Origin: Eremophila alpestris peregrina
Taxonomy: Eukaryota; Chordata; Aves; Passeriformes; Alaudidae
Assembly: GCA_009792885.1 (NCBI GenBank)
Contig: WMCF01000025.1
Span: forward strand, 8,830,123-8,894,122
Direction of reading: 5' to 3'
Length of the DNA: 64,000 bases
The notes beneath the pieces were generated by a model that saw only the letters and a list, made by a program, of their open reading frames with translations, searched no databases and was not told the DNA's origin. Made by a program: the position numbers and the translations under genes. Below, piece after piece: positions 22,701-36,200 of this stretch. Positions within the stretch are counted from its first letter, which is position 1, and every line of letters starts with the position of its first letter.

Positions 22701-25700
22701 GTGGAAAACATCAGTCATGTAGTACTTGAAAAGTTGTAACAAAGCAAGTAGTATTCTCAGTGGTCACAGTGGGTAGGGATGGTTTAACTGATTTTTTTCT
22801 TTTGTTTTTTAAACATTAAACTATAAAAAGGCATGACTGGTAAAGATTGTTAAGGGCCTAAACAGTGTCTTGGAGCTACGGAATTTGTTCTAAGTGGTTT
22901 ATTGAGACTACTGCCAGAATGATTTTGTTATACTTAGTTAACCTTAGAATAAGTCAAATGATCTTCACATTTCCTCCTATGTTTGTGTTTATAAAGTTAC
23001 ATCTGAATGTTTTGCTAATACAAAAAAGAGATGTTAATGAAGTAAAAAATAATCTTTTTTTTTTTAATTGTCCAGGAGCTAAAAGATGCTAAAATTGCAA
23101 TCCTTACATGTCCATTTGAACCACCTAAGCCTAAAACCAAACATAAGCTTGATGTCACATCCGTGGATGATTACAAAGCACTGCAGAAGTATGAAAAAGA
23201 GAAGTTTGAAGAGATGGTGAAGCAGGTAGCCTTTAGGATTATTGCTGTTTTCTTTGTCTTTCATGGCCTTTAGAAAAAAGCAGCATAGTGCATTGATTTA
23301 TTCCTGTAAATGAGCTGCTAATCCTGGTGGGAAGCAACATACAAGCAGTTGTAATGCTATGAATCAAAGTTAATTTAACGTAAGGAAGAGATACCAGCTT
23401 GGTTTAAAATATATTTTGATCTCTGGGTGTGCCAGAGGGTTCTTCTTGAGAATTGTCTTTTGAGAAAATTGGGAGAATTAAAACCATGAAGAGTGTTTTT
23501 CATTCCTTTGTTCTGATGAGAAGGTTGATGATTTGTGTTGCTTTCAGATAAAAGACACTGGTGCAAACCTTGCCATTTGCCAGTGGGGTTTTGATGATGA
23601 GGCAAATCACTTGCTGCTCCAGAATGAGCTGCCTGCTGTTCGTTGGGTTGGTGGACCTGAAATAGAAGTAAGTAAAACCGGGCCTTGTACCAGTTGTTAA
23701 AACATCTGTGAAGTCATCGGCTATACCAGCTGAAAGTTCAGGCTTTCTGGGTGTCACTGCAGAATTGTGTGTGTTGGATGGGTTTTGGAGAAAAATCATT
23801 GGGGATTTGTGAGAAAAACCTTCCATGAAGGGGATTATGGTTTATAATTGGAGCATAGACATATTACTTAATAAAAATTTTAGGTGTCCAGGGAAGTCCT
23901 GCTGTTTGCAGAAGCAAAACATTGGCTGAAGTACTTAGAAGTGACGGGAAGATAACCTTTTGGAGCAGGCATTTGACAGATGCTTCTCCACAAGTTTTAT
24001 GTTCTGAAAACAGCATGGAGAGACACTGCTGAAATAACTGGTGTCTGTCTGACTGCAGTTAATCGCCATTGCGACGGGCGGGCGCATCGTGCCTCGCTTC
24101 TGTGAGCTCACACCAGAGAAGCTGGGCTTTGCGGGCGTCGTGCGGGAGATCTCCTTTGGAACCACCAAGGACAGGATGCTCCTCATCGAGCAGTGCCAGA
24201 ACTCCAGGGCTGTGACCATTTTCATTAGAGGAGGAAATAAAATGGTGAGATGCTTGCGTTGATACATGGTTGCAGGATGTGTCGTTTCTTTGGAAAGCCT
24301 ATTAGTGCACTCTTCTCCACTCGGGCATCATTTCCCTTGAAGTGTGGGCAAATAGGAAGGAGTAAGGCTTGTAGGCAGTCAGGACTGTGTCAGAAGTAAC
24401 TTGTTAGATTTACGTCCTATCCTATTTAGTTTTTAAACTAAAACTTTAGTTTTTTCTCTGTTAGACCATATAGTTCAAAACTGTAGAAATAATTTTACCT
24501 GTGGGTGCTCGTAATTTTTTTTTCTTGTGAGAGGAATCTCATTATATTTTTCTCACTTTTATGAGTAAAGACATATTAGCATCTTTGAAAGATTTGTTTT
24601 ATCCCTTCTGAATTAGTCCAGTTAAAAGAATTTCAAATAAAAACCCCAAACTACTGCAAACTATATATGCCTACACCCTATATCCCCCACTCCCCCTGAA
24701 CTGAGACCACTTTAAATGCTTATGTACTTAAACTTGGTTTTGGTTGCACTATTAGTGCTAAATTACATTTACTATAGGTCAAGTCCTACTTTAAATGAAA
24801 AATCTTTGGAAAGAAAGAGTATACTCTAGTCCGAAATTTTCTTTTAAGAAAGCAGAAATACTACTTTAAAGGTTAGCATTTTTGTTAAATCTTCTACTTC
24901 TGTTCAAGTGAGAAGTGGACAGAAACTGCAGTCTGACAATAGTGTTGGCATTTAAAGTTCAGTGTTTTGTGTCTTGTAAATAGCCAAGATTGAAAACCTT
25001 TTCATCTAAGTTCATGTTATTTCAAGTTACAGGTTTAACAGCAGTATATTTTTGTGCATATTTTTATTCTTTGCCACTGGATGTCTAACAGTCTCTATTT
25101 TTAAGTAGTATAACATAGCAGTAGTTAGAGCTGCATTGGAGCCATGAAAAATCCTGGAGTTTATTTGCAGTTTCCATGTCTGTGTTAGGAACTGTATCTT
25201 CAGAGCCTCCAGCTGTGTGTGTTGTCCAACACACGCTGTTCTGTAATTGCAGATCATTGAAGAGGCCAAGCGCTCCCTTCACGACGCCCTGTGTGTAATC
25301 CGGAATCTCGTTCGTGACAATCGCATTGTCTATGGTGGTGGTGCAGCTGAAATATCTTGTGCCTTGGCAGTCAGTGAGGCAGCAGATAAGGTAAGAAAGG
25401 AACAGGTAAAACTTCCTCTAATGTTTGAGGAATTGAGCCTGCCTTAAGAGATTCCAGAAGAACTTGAAAGATTTTCCAAAAAGTTCTGTAACGTGCATTT
25501 TCTGACGTTCCCTGATACCAGTGTTGAAAGTTATCCTTTCTGTCTCTGTAAAAAACCATTACCAGTACTTGTTTTCCTTCTGTGCTAGGAACAGTTTAAT
25601 TTTTTTTTAATTTTCAACTAATTATCCATCAGAGGTATTTGTTTAGTTACTATATTCCAAATAAAATCTGCTAATTGTGAATATGTATTTTATATCTACT

Positions 25701-27002
25701 ATGAAAATCTGCTTTTAATAACACTGGAGTTTAATGGCTTATGGATTTGAATTTCTCTCCTCTAGTGCCCATCTTTGGAACAGTATGCTGTGAGAGCTTT
25801 TGCAGATGCCCTGGAGGTGATTCCCATGGCCCTCGCAGAGAACAGTGGTATGAATCCAATACAGACAATGACCGAAGTGCGGGCAAGGCAGGTGAAAGAA
25901 AATAATCCTGCCCTGGGCATTGACTGTTTGCAGAAAGGAACAAATGGTAAGAACTGCAGTGTGGAGAAGGAGGAGCATAAAAGCTTTTCTTTCTCAAAAG
26001 CTCAAAATGCTCACTGTAGTTTTTTTAAACCTGTGCATCATTTGAGTTATTCTAACTCTTGTGCCTTGCCATAATAAAGGAGAATGTGCTTGGACATGTG
26101 TGTCTACCAGGAGGAAAGTGTATAATTGTCTGAAAACCTCTGGTGGCAAGATTAGTTGAAGATGTTGACTGATACAGTAGTACAGGAAAGAAGGCAGCTC
26201 TCAGAATGAGGCAAGCAGGCTGTGCATTAAATACTGCAGTTTCAGTGATCCAGATTACACTGCAGTCCTAAAAACAATTTTTTTTGAGAAACAGCTTGTG
26301 CAGAAGTAAACAGAAGGCTGGAAATATTTGTAGACAATGATGTTCACACCAGTATTTCTGCATATATAAACCTGGAGCAAATATTTGAAGACTAAGAAGC
26401 CAGTGCATAAAACCTTATTTTCAGCTAGATCTACACTTTTCACCTTCTTACTCTGTTGATTTTTTCAGAGAAGAATGTGGTAAACTGTAATATGTACATT
26501 CATAATCCTTGTTTAGGTGTTCCTGTTTGATGGCATTTGACTTCTCACTTCTTAAGCATTTGCTCAGCCTTTAGGGTGCTTTTAATATATATGTATGGAA
26601 ATTTTGCTTTGCACCATTCTGCATTACTTTTTGAAAAGCACAACCTAATTGGGAAAAGAGTTGTACCTAATTTCCTAGGATCTTCGGTAAAAAGCCAGAT
26701 GGAAAATTAGTTTGTAGAAATTATGTTTGTAAACCACAGTGGCCAAGAATAGTAATTTCAAAATGTTCTTTGAAATTATGTGGAATTCACTATTAGTGAT
26801 AACTAACACTTATAGTTTAAGTGTTACATCTAGATTTCATGAGGGTGTCTAATTCTTCTCCTTCCTTTTGGCAGATATGAAGCAGCAGAATGTTATAGAA
26901 ACCTTGATTGGTAAGAAACAGCAGATTTCTCTGGCGACTCAGGTCGTTAGGATGATCCTGAAGATTGATGATATCCGTAGGCCTGGAGAATCTGAAGAGT
27001 GA
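19196..27002 (+). CDS. CCT5: T-complex protein 1 subunit epsilon (CCT5), eleven exons
   Basis: One of eight subunits of the cytosolic chaperonin TRiC/CCT, which folds actin, tubulin and other proteins using ATP. Coding exons are 19196-19300, 20234-20294, 20389-20553, 21038-21236, 21991-22183, 23076-23225, 23548-23667, 24059-24244, 25253-25390, 25766-25946 and 26875-27002. All introns are GT-AG, and the joined frame is 541 residues, the same as human. Seen: MGTLAFDEYGRPFL at the start, TVTNDGATIL (69-78), the nucleotide-binding GDGTTG (103-108), the conserved Asp of RSLHDAL (404), GGGAAE (421-426) and the end IDDIRRPGESEE. His147, whose change to Arg causes a human sensory neuropathy, is intact. 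The start ATG has a G at -3. The gene is divergent from ATPSCKMT. Identification is essentially certain. Confidence 0.98.
19755..19935 (+). mobile_element. CR1 LINE 3' fragment in CCT5 intron 1
   Basis: The sequence 'actggaacagagaggttgta', 'gagcagcctggtctagggga' and 'gaaggttccttccaagccaa', ending 'tggttctgtgatg', is a plus-strand CR1 3' end. It lies close to the right edge of the promoter CpG island. Confidence 0.85.
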
Positions 27003-27129
27003 GGGTTGAAAAGCAGGAAACATTAAGGGGCCACAGCAGTAGCGAAGACAGTAGTATTCTGATACTTCATCTTCAGCTATTTATTCTGGACACTTTCTGT
27101 TTCACATACTGTAATGGCTAGTTGTTGGA

Positions 27130-27135
27130 AATAAA
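27130..27135 (+). promoter_or_regulatory. CCT5 polyadenylation signal (proximal)
   Basis: AATAAA, 127 bases after the CCT5 stop codon. It gives a short 3' untranslated region. Confidence 0.75.
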
Positions 27136-27261
27136 ACAATTTAGCACTGGTGATTTCAAGACTTGTTTCAGAAATATTGTTGCATCTTTCCTTAGACAGA
27201 TGTGAATTTTCATAGAAAATACTTCCTGAATGAATAGGAAAAAACCATAAATAATGCAGCA

Positions 27262-27267
27262 ATAAAA
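27262..27267 (+). promoter_or_regulatory. CCT5 polyadenylation signal (distal)
   Basis: A second AATAAA 132 bases further on, so two transcript ends are possible. Confidence 0.5.
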
Positions 27268-27289
27268 TTTAATGGGTCATTTTCCATTG

Positions 27290-30200
27290 TTCCTTATGGG
27301 GGAAACCCACAGGTTTTCATTTTAAGAGGTCTGTCACTCTTGGATAAAGCTAGCAGAAATTATTTTAATTAAATTTAATTAATTATATATTAACTAATTA
27401 TTTTAGCCTCCAGTAATTCTCATGTGTTAATATATTTAAGTATGAAGTTTCAGTCTGAAGATTTAAAGGAACTGTGTTCCATACTTCCAGTTGCTTCAGG
27501 TTTTTTTCTCTTCTTGTTGCCCTCTTCCTGATTTATGAGGGTTAAGGAGTGGTTGAACCCCCTTTACCATTGAAGCCCCATGTAGTTACAGGTTTTGATT
27601 AAACTGCTGCTTAATACAAAACCCCTAGAAACGCAGGACAGATTACTTTGAAAATTGAAATTACGGCTTAACTGATCTGTCTTGAGGAAATAAACATTTT
27701 GTGCTCTCTCTATATAAATATTTGTTAATGTTCAACTAGATGTTAGTATGGAAGTCTGAAGCTTAGTAATGGAACCTTGATAAAATTGTAAGAAATTGAA
27801 GTTAATTTTTTCAGAGGTTTGTACTTCAGCATAACAAATGTGTGGCATTAGCACTGTCAATGCTGCATAGAGGCAGCTGGAGGACAAATGGCTTTCATCA
27901 CAGCATGCAACATGCAACTGGAACTACTAAGCCAAATTAAGGAAACAACTGCAGCTCAAACTGGTACACTTTCACAGCAGGAGTAATTAAATTTGTGCTT
28001 TGAAGAACAGTGGGAATATCCATATTGATAATTTGTGTGCTGTCTGGCTCTGGTCAAACAAAACAGGAAACATCTGAATAATGACAGGGTTGCGAGAGGC
28101 AAACACTTCAATGTTCAAATTGATGTTCAAATTAATTATTGTGCATTTGTAACCACTGGGAGCTAAAAGCCTGCCCTGGTGGTGTGTTTTGAAATGAGGT
28201 CCCTGAGCCCTACTGTTCATGTAGTGCTCCATGACTCCTGGGAAAATGCAGGGTTCACCATGGGAGGGCAACATCCACCCATCACTGCCATAGCAGACTG
28301 CATATGTGTCTTTTAAAGCAGGCAGAGGCAGCCAGCAGGGCTCTCCTGAGCATTGACATGGCACATGGATGTCATCATGGCAACTTTACAACTTCCCCTC
28401 AAGAGCTCAGTTACTTGAGCTAATTTCATCATTAAGTTCCATGTGTCCTCTTAGATTAAAGTTTTCACATCTTCCTAGGACCCTTAACCTGGCCCTGCCT
28501 GTATGTCCTGCTACTTCTAGTTCCCCTGTCACCAGCTGCCTTTTCCCAGCCTTGTCGGCTGATTTCTCCTGCTGCGTTCCCAGGCCTGGTCTCCTTTCCC
28601 CCTCTGGTCTCACACTTGTGCTGACCCACTTGTCTGTGCAGGGGCACAAGGCAGGGCTGCCAGGAGCACAGTGCACAGCACACAGGCTTCTCTTGCTCCC
28701 TCGTCGTCACACTCAGACAGCAGCAGCAGCTGGGTGTGGGGGAGTTTATGCAGGGCTGAGCTTTTGACTTCAGGTGCACCACAGTCTGAGAGGATTTTTT
28801 TCAGGAATGGGGTTAAGCAGAGCTGTGAAGCATCTTGTTTCTCTACAGATACTTTTTAACACAGATGCATTCTTCCTCTGTTGAGGGAAAAACTTGCTTT
28901 TTGATCATTTCTGCATACTGCATGGGGAAAGATGGCTTATAATGTGAACAGTTCCCATCCCTATGATCCAATGTGACAGTTTGTGGATAGGATCTTAAGT
29001 GGAGCAAGTCAAGCAGGTCTTGCTAATCTGCAGGTCTGTTAGCTCTCCCTCTAATACCAAGACGTTTGGATATTAGGATACCTACTTACCTAATCTAATG
29101 TGAGTGGCTCCAGAACCTACCTGGGCTGTAAGTCTTTATGCTGAGTCTGCATAGGAAAGGTGGTAGCTGCTCTCCTCTGTGGCAGGATGGCAGGACTGTC
29201 CCTTGCAGTATTAAAAACTGCTGTTACCTAGGCCATGGGATGGTTCTTGCACCCTCTGGACTCATCTGCTCCTCCTCTGAGGAGCAGTGATTCAGTTGTA
29301 TGGTTTGGGTCTGGGAGACCAGCCTTGTTTGTCTTCCCTGCAGAGAAGTACCTCTCCATGTCACTTCTTGGAGGGTTTCCCAGGAACTCTCTGCCAGGGA
29401 ACATTTCTCACCATGGTAAGGAGCCAATTAAATGGACTGACAGCCTTTGCTTTATAAGCAACTCATTTCTGTAACACAACAGAGACACTTCACTAAACTC
29501 AAGTGACAATGGAGTAAAGCTGTAGTACATTCTCTGTAAGACATGGGCTCCCTGATACCTGCCTGGTGTTCACACACTAGAATCAGTGTTCCTTGTGAAA
29601 TTCCTCCCTCAGCTTTTTGGGACCAGTAGTTGTGTTGTGGTGAGGCTCCTGGCTCACAACAGTGCAGGCACTGAGAGAAACAGGTCTCTGCCAGCTCTCT
29701 GGTGCCTGGGTGCTCCCTGATCATGGGAAAATTGTGGGGGTGAGAGAGAGCTGCGGAGAAGCTCTCCCTCTTCTGCTCCAGAGCTGCATTTAAGCTCAGC
29801 CCATGCCCTTGCTCCTTGCCTGAGCTATGTCTCAGCTAGGACTGTGCCTTGATGATACTGATGCTGGTTTGACTTTCTGGCTTGTGCTCAGTCTTGCCAT
29901 ATCAAGTTGGACTTGCGTGGTGATCTTGACTTTTCACTGACCCTGGTCACTGTGTCTGAACCTGCTCTGCTTTTTCTTTGTTTGGGTACATTGGAGCCAA
30001 GGAGCTCTGGAAGAGAACAGTGGCTAGAAAGAATTTCAGGCAGCCATTGTAGGAATTGTTACTCTTAGGCACGGGCAGCTCTCCTGCAGTGTACAAGTAA
30101 GAAGGCCTGTTCAAGCAAGAGTAGAGTGAGCAAAGGAAAGATGGGAAACCTCAAGGAAATCAGCACAATCAGATGACTTGATCACAGGGAATGGTGAGCA

Positions 30201-33200
30201 CTTGGAACTTTAGTAAGGATGTGAAGAAATATATTGGAATTAGGAAAATAGATGTCAGTGTGAGTAATGCTATCATGGACTGCTAAAGACAGATCTGAGA
30301 GATGGGGTATTAACAGAAGTGCTCTCTCCCTCCTAGAAAAGTCAAGCAGATGAGTAACACAGGACTTTAAACACTTGGTGAGGATTCTAACTCTTTTTCT
30401 GTTTGAAGTAGGGCCCATAATGGGGTACACTGGTTTTTGACAGGAGAAGATAATGACTTCTTCAGTATCATTTTCCAAGTATTCCAGTGCAGTGGCCGAA
30501 GAGGGAGCAGCAATGAGGAACTTCCTCCTGTGCATGAACCAGCTGTGCTGCCAAGGATGATATATTACCTTCCCTGGACTGCAATATGTAGTGTCATCCT
30601 CAAATCCATGGGGGAGAAAAAACATCTGTTAAGGACTGATACTGAAAGTCTCCACCAATCTGCAGACTCCTCCTAAGTCAAAATCTGCCAAAAGCTGGGA
30701 AGTGTTTTTGAGGAATAGTGACTATATGCTTGTCCTGTTCTTATAACTTTTTTCAAGAGACAGGATATTGGATTAGGTTAAACTGTTGGTTTATGGAAGT
30801 TAACGTGAAGTATAACTATGTTGAGACAAACTCTTCAAATTTGTGCTCTACATAAAACTAGCTGATAGTAAAGAGCAAGGAGTAACTGGCTAACACTGGT
30901 GAACTGGCAGATTGTTTCTGATTCTCACTCTCTCAAGGGAATTGTCAAAACCATGAAGCTGTCTAAGACTTTTAAAGAGGTATATCTAAAAGTTTTCCTG
31001 GAACACAGTCCAGAGTTACAGGAAGAGTACATCCTGCCCATAGCCTAATTTCTGTGGGAAAAAAAATTTTTATATTTGGGTGGATCTTGTAGAAGTTCAA
31101 TAACACAAAACCTTTAACCCATTAAAATTTACAGAAATGCCCCTGAAGCAGCATTGCTTTTCCTCTTTAAGTATTTTGATTAGTTGGATATTAAATGAAC
31201 CATCTTGAAAATATTTCCTTGAATTCACATTTAATTTTAAATTATTTGGTTTTAAAAGGAAAATAAATAACTCAAATATTTTAAAATCTGGTTTGAATTT
31301 AAAGATTTTGTGATTTCTGATGCAGTATGGTGCCTTTTTATACCATGTGAAGAAAATCATCTGTTTCTCTAAAACTCATAAGTAACCAGGCTGATTCCTA
31401 AAAATGTCATTTATCTTTTCACTCCAGATCATGAGGGGGTGGTTTCCCTCCTGGCACAAACAGAGCCCATGTACACAGGGAGCTATCTACTGTCACCTCA
31501 GCTGCTCTGATCTCGGGGCATCAGGGTCTCACACTGTCTCAGTTTCAAGATTTGATTTATGTGCCTTATGGCACCTAGTTCTCAGAGTATAATTTAAAAA
31601 CTGCCCAACATTAAAATTGCTGAGTTCTCATTCTCTAAACTGAACTGTCTCGTGGTGAAATTCCCTACCAGCTGCTGGTACTCATCACTCACTGACCACT
31701 CTCATCACCCAGCTCACAAGTGAGAAGTGCTCTGCAATCTCCTGACCATTCCCCCTCGTGTGCACCACTGACTCCCCAGCTGCCTGCTCCCAGGTGTGAG
31801 AACCCAAAACCCACTGGCAGGAGCTGATGGTCCCCACCCTCAGCTGGGTTTTCCATGAAAATAACGCTTCTCCAAGGACCTTTGAAGCATGTCTTGATGT
31901 GCTCACCCTCAGTGGCCATGGATTCTCCCTGCTCTCTGCTGCTCTTTGAATTTGAGTCTTGCTCTGAGCTGACGTTAGCTGGTTTCTGTTTTCCACACCC
32001 AGCTACTGTGCTGGCTGGCATTTTGCAAGTGCCTTGACTAGACAGTTAGATATGAGAGCTTCTCGTTAACGCGTCCGCTGTAATTGGAGGAAGGCCAAAG
32101 GCTGGGAAAGGCAAGTTCCCAGCACTGCCTTTGGTTTAAGGGCAGCACTAATAGTTAAGGTTAAGTGAGTGCAAGTGCTAGTGATTGGGAGTGGGCACAG
32201 GGGAAAAGAAGGTGATGCACAGTGAGCAGTGGGGAAGAAGGAGTGACTGAAATGACTGAAAATCCACTGAGGAAGCATCTTTAGCTGAGTATCTTCAACA
32301 CAAGGTTGCAATGGTACATCCTCTTAGCACTTGCTATGCTGCATTTCTTTTTAGCTACGTTGACTCACTCCTACTGCTACTAATCCTATAGGAGCTCCAT
32401 TTCTGACTCCCCAGGATGTGGGTCAAGCTCTCTCTCTTGCTATTTCATGCAGGGATCATGCAAGTGCCCAGGAGATGGACAGATCATCACAGCCTTGCCT
32501 TCTTTTCCTTGACAAAGGAAGTCTTCAGCAATTTCATCTCTTTTGCTAATATAGAAAGTATGTAACCTCCAGCTCCTGATTGTTTGGGAAGAGCAGAGAA
32601 CAGAGGATGTAACTATTCCAAAACTGAGCAGTGAATATCAATGCTTTTGAGTAGAAGTGCAAAAGTTAACAGGGACAACAAAGTTCAGAGGCTGTGATTT
32701 GCAGTGATTTAATTCCTTGGCTGAAACTAAGTATGAGAGAAGATGAAACTCAGTTCTGGAGGGAGCACTTTAGAGCTGGTGGAAAACAGGTCATGTTACT
32801 AAGTCCCAGGCAAATCTAGATTCCTGAGGCAGGAGTTATAGTGGGTATGGGTATGAATCCTTGGCACGCTCCCAGCACTGGAAGCTTCAGCTACTGCAAT
32901 GCAGCAGTGTGAGCATCCAAGGGACTGAGATGTGGCAGTGAGAATTCCTGTAGTGAAACAGTCCCTTTAAGGTAATGCAAAAAGAAGATCATACCTTGCT
33001 CCAAGACATTACTCTGCAGATAAGGCAGAATGGGGACAGGACCACACACTACTGGTAGTTAGTGTGGGAGTATAATCCTTTCTTCCAGATCTGAGCCTTA
33101 GTCTCTGCTCCAGGCCATTAAAGGAAGTTGGGCCAGCTCCTATGAAGGTTTTAGTGCCACAGATGAGACAGCAGAGGTCTTGTCGAGCACACAGAGGGTA

Positions 33201-36200
33201 ATTCAGTGGATTTGGTGTCCTGATTGTCCACATCAGAGACCTGGTCCTGTTGACTTCTGCTCTGTGTGCCAGGATTTCTGTGGAAATCAGGACCTGAGTG
33301 ACCAGAAATAGTGCACACCCAGGCTGTGCTACCTCAGGGAAGAGGGATACAGAAAGGGTGTGCAGGAAATCATTTACACATACCCCAGTTTACATGATAA
33401 CACAGTTTACCAGCTCCTAATCTAATGCTAACTTTTTCTAGCGTTCAATTTACTCACCTACAGTAAACATGTATACTAACATACTAACATAACTAAATCT
33501 TGGGGCAAAACTGTAGGCCTGAAAATTGAGAAGGTTTTAGAAGGCCACAGACCCCTTCCTCAGCACCTATTCTTAGTTATTCCCATATCACTAGCCTTGT
33601 CCTTATAATGTGACAGCACTATAAGGAAAGAAACTCTGTGAGTGTGAAGAAAATCCAATAAATTCCTGTCTGAGGCTGTGAAGTCTGTCTCAAGACATGT
33701 ATTGCTTGATTTTCTGTTTCTAAATGCTTCTTTTCAGCCCATGATACAGGCAAGGAATTGTCTGCTTTAGTGACTGCCCAACTATGACAGGTGGGCTGGA
33801 GCTTGCCTGACAAGCTATACAGAATGGTGAGATTTACTCCTCTAATCTAAGCAATATGTGTCTATATAAGCTCTTCCCTTGTCTGCAGCCTGCCAGGTAG
33901 TATTCCTTGCCTCCTAATTGCAAGAAAATTATGTCCATGAAATGGTGACCAGATTTATCTCTGCAGTAAATACATGCTTAAATCACAAAGACAATGAAGC
34001 TAAGGCTAATGAGGGAGATTTGCAAAGCAACAGCTTTGTGGACAGCATGGAAATTTCTTCCAGTATCTCATAAGACTCCAGAATAAAGGGAAGGGCTGGG
34101 AAAAAAAAAATAGTGGAACAGTATAAAAATTAAAGTGAACCAGCTTTGCAAATGCTCTGGTTTTGCTCTTGGTAAGGAAAGGTTCCTCTCCTCTACCAAA
34201 GAGTTTCTGATTTCTCTTTCTTTTTCTTTACCATCTAATTAGTATCACCTACGGGAAAACAGCGATTTCCTCATGTCATTTTCCTCAAACCTTAGGAAGA
34301 AACTCAAAATTTAGAAGCAGGTATGTGAAATCCAGAGTAATCCAACCTGAGCATTGGTCCTGACCTGTTACTCTCCCCTGCATAATTCCAACATAAGGAT
34401 GATACCCAGCTATCCTCTACTTACTAGCAAGATGAAAACAGTCCCAAGATACACAAAAGAACAACAAAATCTTTATCAGGGCTTGGCAAAATGAGTAGCC
34501 ATGCCAAAAATTGGAAACACAGGAAACGGGACCTGGGTCCATACAGACATTATTGCCCTTACTTTCCCTAACATGAGGTAAGAAGGGAAATGAGCAGTGA
34601 GGGTCAGGACTTGCAATTCTCTGCCTAACTCCGGAAGAACAGTGATATATCTAATGATTAATGAGGCCTGGAGACAGGATTACTAAAATATTGTTTCCAG
34701 CCTGCTGGGTGACCCACACTGTAGCTCAAGACTTTGCTTTGTATCCAAACTGCTTATCAGCAAGGTTTCCACTGGAACCAAACGGATTTGTGGTGGTGGT
34801 GCCAAGCTACCCTCTCGAGATGCCACCATTCCTTCCACCAGTGCCACTTGGCAGCGCCCGCACACCACATGCCATAAACTCATCTCTCTCCTGTCACAGA
34901 AAGAAAGGAAAGGACAGGGGCATCCTGTTACAGCCAGGTCTCTGCCAGCCCTATCCAATTCCTGACATGCCCTTGTGTAGCCAGGAACCAGTGGGAGGGT
35001 GGCAGGCTGCTCAGGGGTAGGGCAGAATGGCTGCCTATGATGGCTCCCACATTATCCCCAGATTTCCACTATGGAGCAGTACAGAAGAGACCGATCAGTT
35101 CAGCAGCTCCTGGGGCAGCCCAGCAACAGTAAAACTCAAACAGAGATTGGCAATGGACACCTTCAAAGACATGCAGAGAATCACCAGGAGGTCCAGCTTC
35201 CCTCTGCACTCACCTCCTCCAGTGCTGGGAATAGAAGCCGCCCAAGTTGCCTGCTGAAGTTCCCTCCTACCCCACTGCCAGCAGCACCCAAACAGCAGCT
35301 GCTCTTTGTGCAAGTGTCCTCTTACGTTTCCAGCTGAGGGATAAACAGTCCTGATGGGATGAAGGCACTGCAGCCTTCTCTGAAGCACTCTGAGCAGTAT
35401 GGATGTGAGAGAGGGGAACCTGAGGACATGAGTGCGTGCTGCTTCTTGCTACAGTCCCCAGATCAGTGGTGCAAGGAGGTGAACTGATCCAAATGAGTGG
35501 CACCTCTCCCAAATCAGTGAAAGGAGCCACTGAGCTGTACAGCGAGTGCCCTGTGCTGCTTCTTGAGAATATAAAGTCTTCCAGGGGTTGGTATAAAGGG
35601 ATATTTCTCTTGCACCAGGATGACCCCAGCAAGGGAAAAAAGTGGATGGGCAAGTGATATAGAAACAGGGCTGAAGGAGTGAGAAAGACTGAAAAAAAGG
35701 CAAGAAAGGGAGACAAAATTAACTGTACCACAGAAGGAAAATCCCTGAACGTTCCTCAGAGTTGAAGGAGGAAAGGAGTTCCTGGTAACTTCCTTTCTTT
35801 CAGTGCAAGAGATGTTAGCAGCGTGAGCACTGTAATTTTACCAAAGCCTCATATCCATGGAGCAGCTGTCACCACTCACCTGGGACAATCTGTACCTCTG
35901 AGGACAGCACAGCTATTCCTATCATGCCTCCATGTTTTGTGTGGCAGCAATGCTGAGTCCTGGACTAGGACAGGCGTGTGTCTGTCTGTAATTTGATCCA
36001 TCATGTAAATCTGGTGTACTGCAAGATTCCTGCACATCATCTGTATGCTCCAGTTGAAAGGCATTAAGGTCTACCATTTGCTCATCTTGCTCACTTCCAG
36101 GGCTTTGGACAGGTAAACAAATCCACACGTCAGGGAATTGACCTGTAGGCAACAAAGGGCTTATCAGTCAAAAAGGTATCAACAATTAAATGTGTTTTGG

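Noticed and set aside
28369..28767. 132-codon plus-strand open frame
   Set aside because: Low-complexity Ser/Leu/Pro composition, no recognised domain or exon signals.
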